The notes below the pieces were generated by a model, which worked only from the letters and a program-made list of their open reading frames with translations, was not told the DNA's origin and made no database searches. From positions 1-12,596 of the forward strand of contig JAOPVM010000295.1 in assembly GCA_025966215.1 (NCBI GenBank): DNA of 12,596 nt, given 5' to 3'. The position numbers and the translations under genes are program-made. Of the stretch, positions 12,373 through 12,596 are shown piece by piece. Source of the DNA: Klenkia sp. (GTDB taxonomy: Bacteria > Actinomycetota > Actinomycetes > Mycobacteriales > Geodermatophilaceae). Position 1 is the stretch's first letter; every line of letters begins with the position of its first letter.

Positions 12373-12596
12373 TCAGCGCGCGGGCGACTGCTGCCCGGCC
12401 CAGCTGTTGCCATCGGGGTCGTCGCAGAAGAAGAACGTCTCGTGGGCCCCGCCCGGGCCGGGCACCGTGCCGCCGCCCTCGACGTGCACGACCTCGGTCA
12501 CCGGCACCCCGCGGCCGGCCAACTCGGCGTGCGCGGCGACCGCGTCGCTCACGCACAGCTGCAGGCCCGTGAGCGTGCCCGGGGCCATCGGGGCCA
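12373..12596 (-). CDS. VOC/glyoxalase-family protein, C-terminal part
   Basis: This is the 3' end of a gene that continues beyond the right edge. The 74 or so visible residues read GTLTGLQLCVSDAVAAHAEL, then AGRGVPVTEVVHVEGGGTVP, and finish with FFFCDDPDGNSWAGQQSPAR before TGA at 12373-12375. The pattern L-x-V-x-D...A-x-L-x-x-R-G-V...F-x-D-P-D-G-N-x-W-x-x-Q is that of vicinal-oxygen-chelate (glyoxalase/bleomycin-resistance-like) proteins, many of which are uncharacterised in actinobacteria. An ATG at 12588 lies in frame, but the usual N-terminal half-domain would be missing, so it is probably internal. Function cannot be narrowed further. Confidence 0.8.
   Translation of the reverse strand, partial: APMAPGTLTGLQLCVSDAVAAHAELAGRGVPVTEVVHVEGGGTVPGPGGAHETFFFCDDPDGNSWAGQQSPAR

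Noticed and set aside
1..12596. CRISPR array, tRNA or rRNA genes, insertion sequence ends
   Set aside because: No regular spaced repeats, no cloverleaf-like sequence and no transposase or terminal inverted repeats were seen on either strand.

Overview
The window is high-GC DNA with strongly G/C-ending codons, frequent GTG starts and stop/start overlaps. Together with an actinobacterial-type integrase relic, a DUF5313 protein and OhrR/IclR/LacI regulators, this points to an actinomycete (Actinomycetota). I cannot name the genus from sequence alone.

Layout. Bases 1-358 hold no convincing gene, only inverted and direct repeats in a slightly AT-richer stretch. Bases 359-650 (minus) carry a frameshifted, internally deleted remnant of a tyrosine site-specific integrase. 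Bases 763-4800 (plus) are a tightly packed set: a short S-adenosylhomocysteine hydrolase-like NAD enzyme, an IclR regulator, a PfkB/ribokinase-type sugar kinase and a nucleoside hydrolase. A 74-base convergent gap with two hairpins separates it from a LacI regulator (minus, 4875-5867). Divergent from that, with a promoter/operator between them, is an operon at 6005-10475: substrate-binding lipoprotein, two permeases, ATPase of a polyamine-type (PotABCD-like) ABC importer, and a cytidine deaminase-like enzyme. After a convergent hairpin come an OhrR-like MarR regulator (minus) and a divergent DUF5313 membrane protein (plus) sharing a perfect 20-bp palindrome. The right end holds a frameshifted unidentified coding remnant, a possible 56-residue protein, a terminator-like hairpin and the C-terminal part of a VOC/glyoxalase-family protein.

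How the genes may work together (inference). The central 9.7 kb reads as a nucleoside uptake and breakdown locus: import by the ABC transporter, removal of a 5' substituent by the SAHH-like enzyme and/or deamination of the base, cleavage to base and ribose by the hydrolase, and phosphorylation of ribose by the kinase. LacI probably controls import and IclR the catabolic set. The SAHH-like enzyme, the hydrolase and the deaminase all differ from textbook versions at or near catalytic positions, so the true substrate may be a modified nucleoside rather than plain adenosine or cytidine. This locus is the best candidate in the window for an undescribed system.
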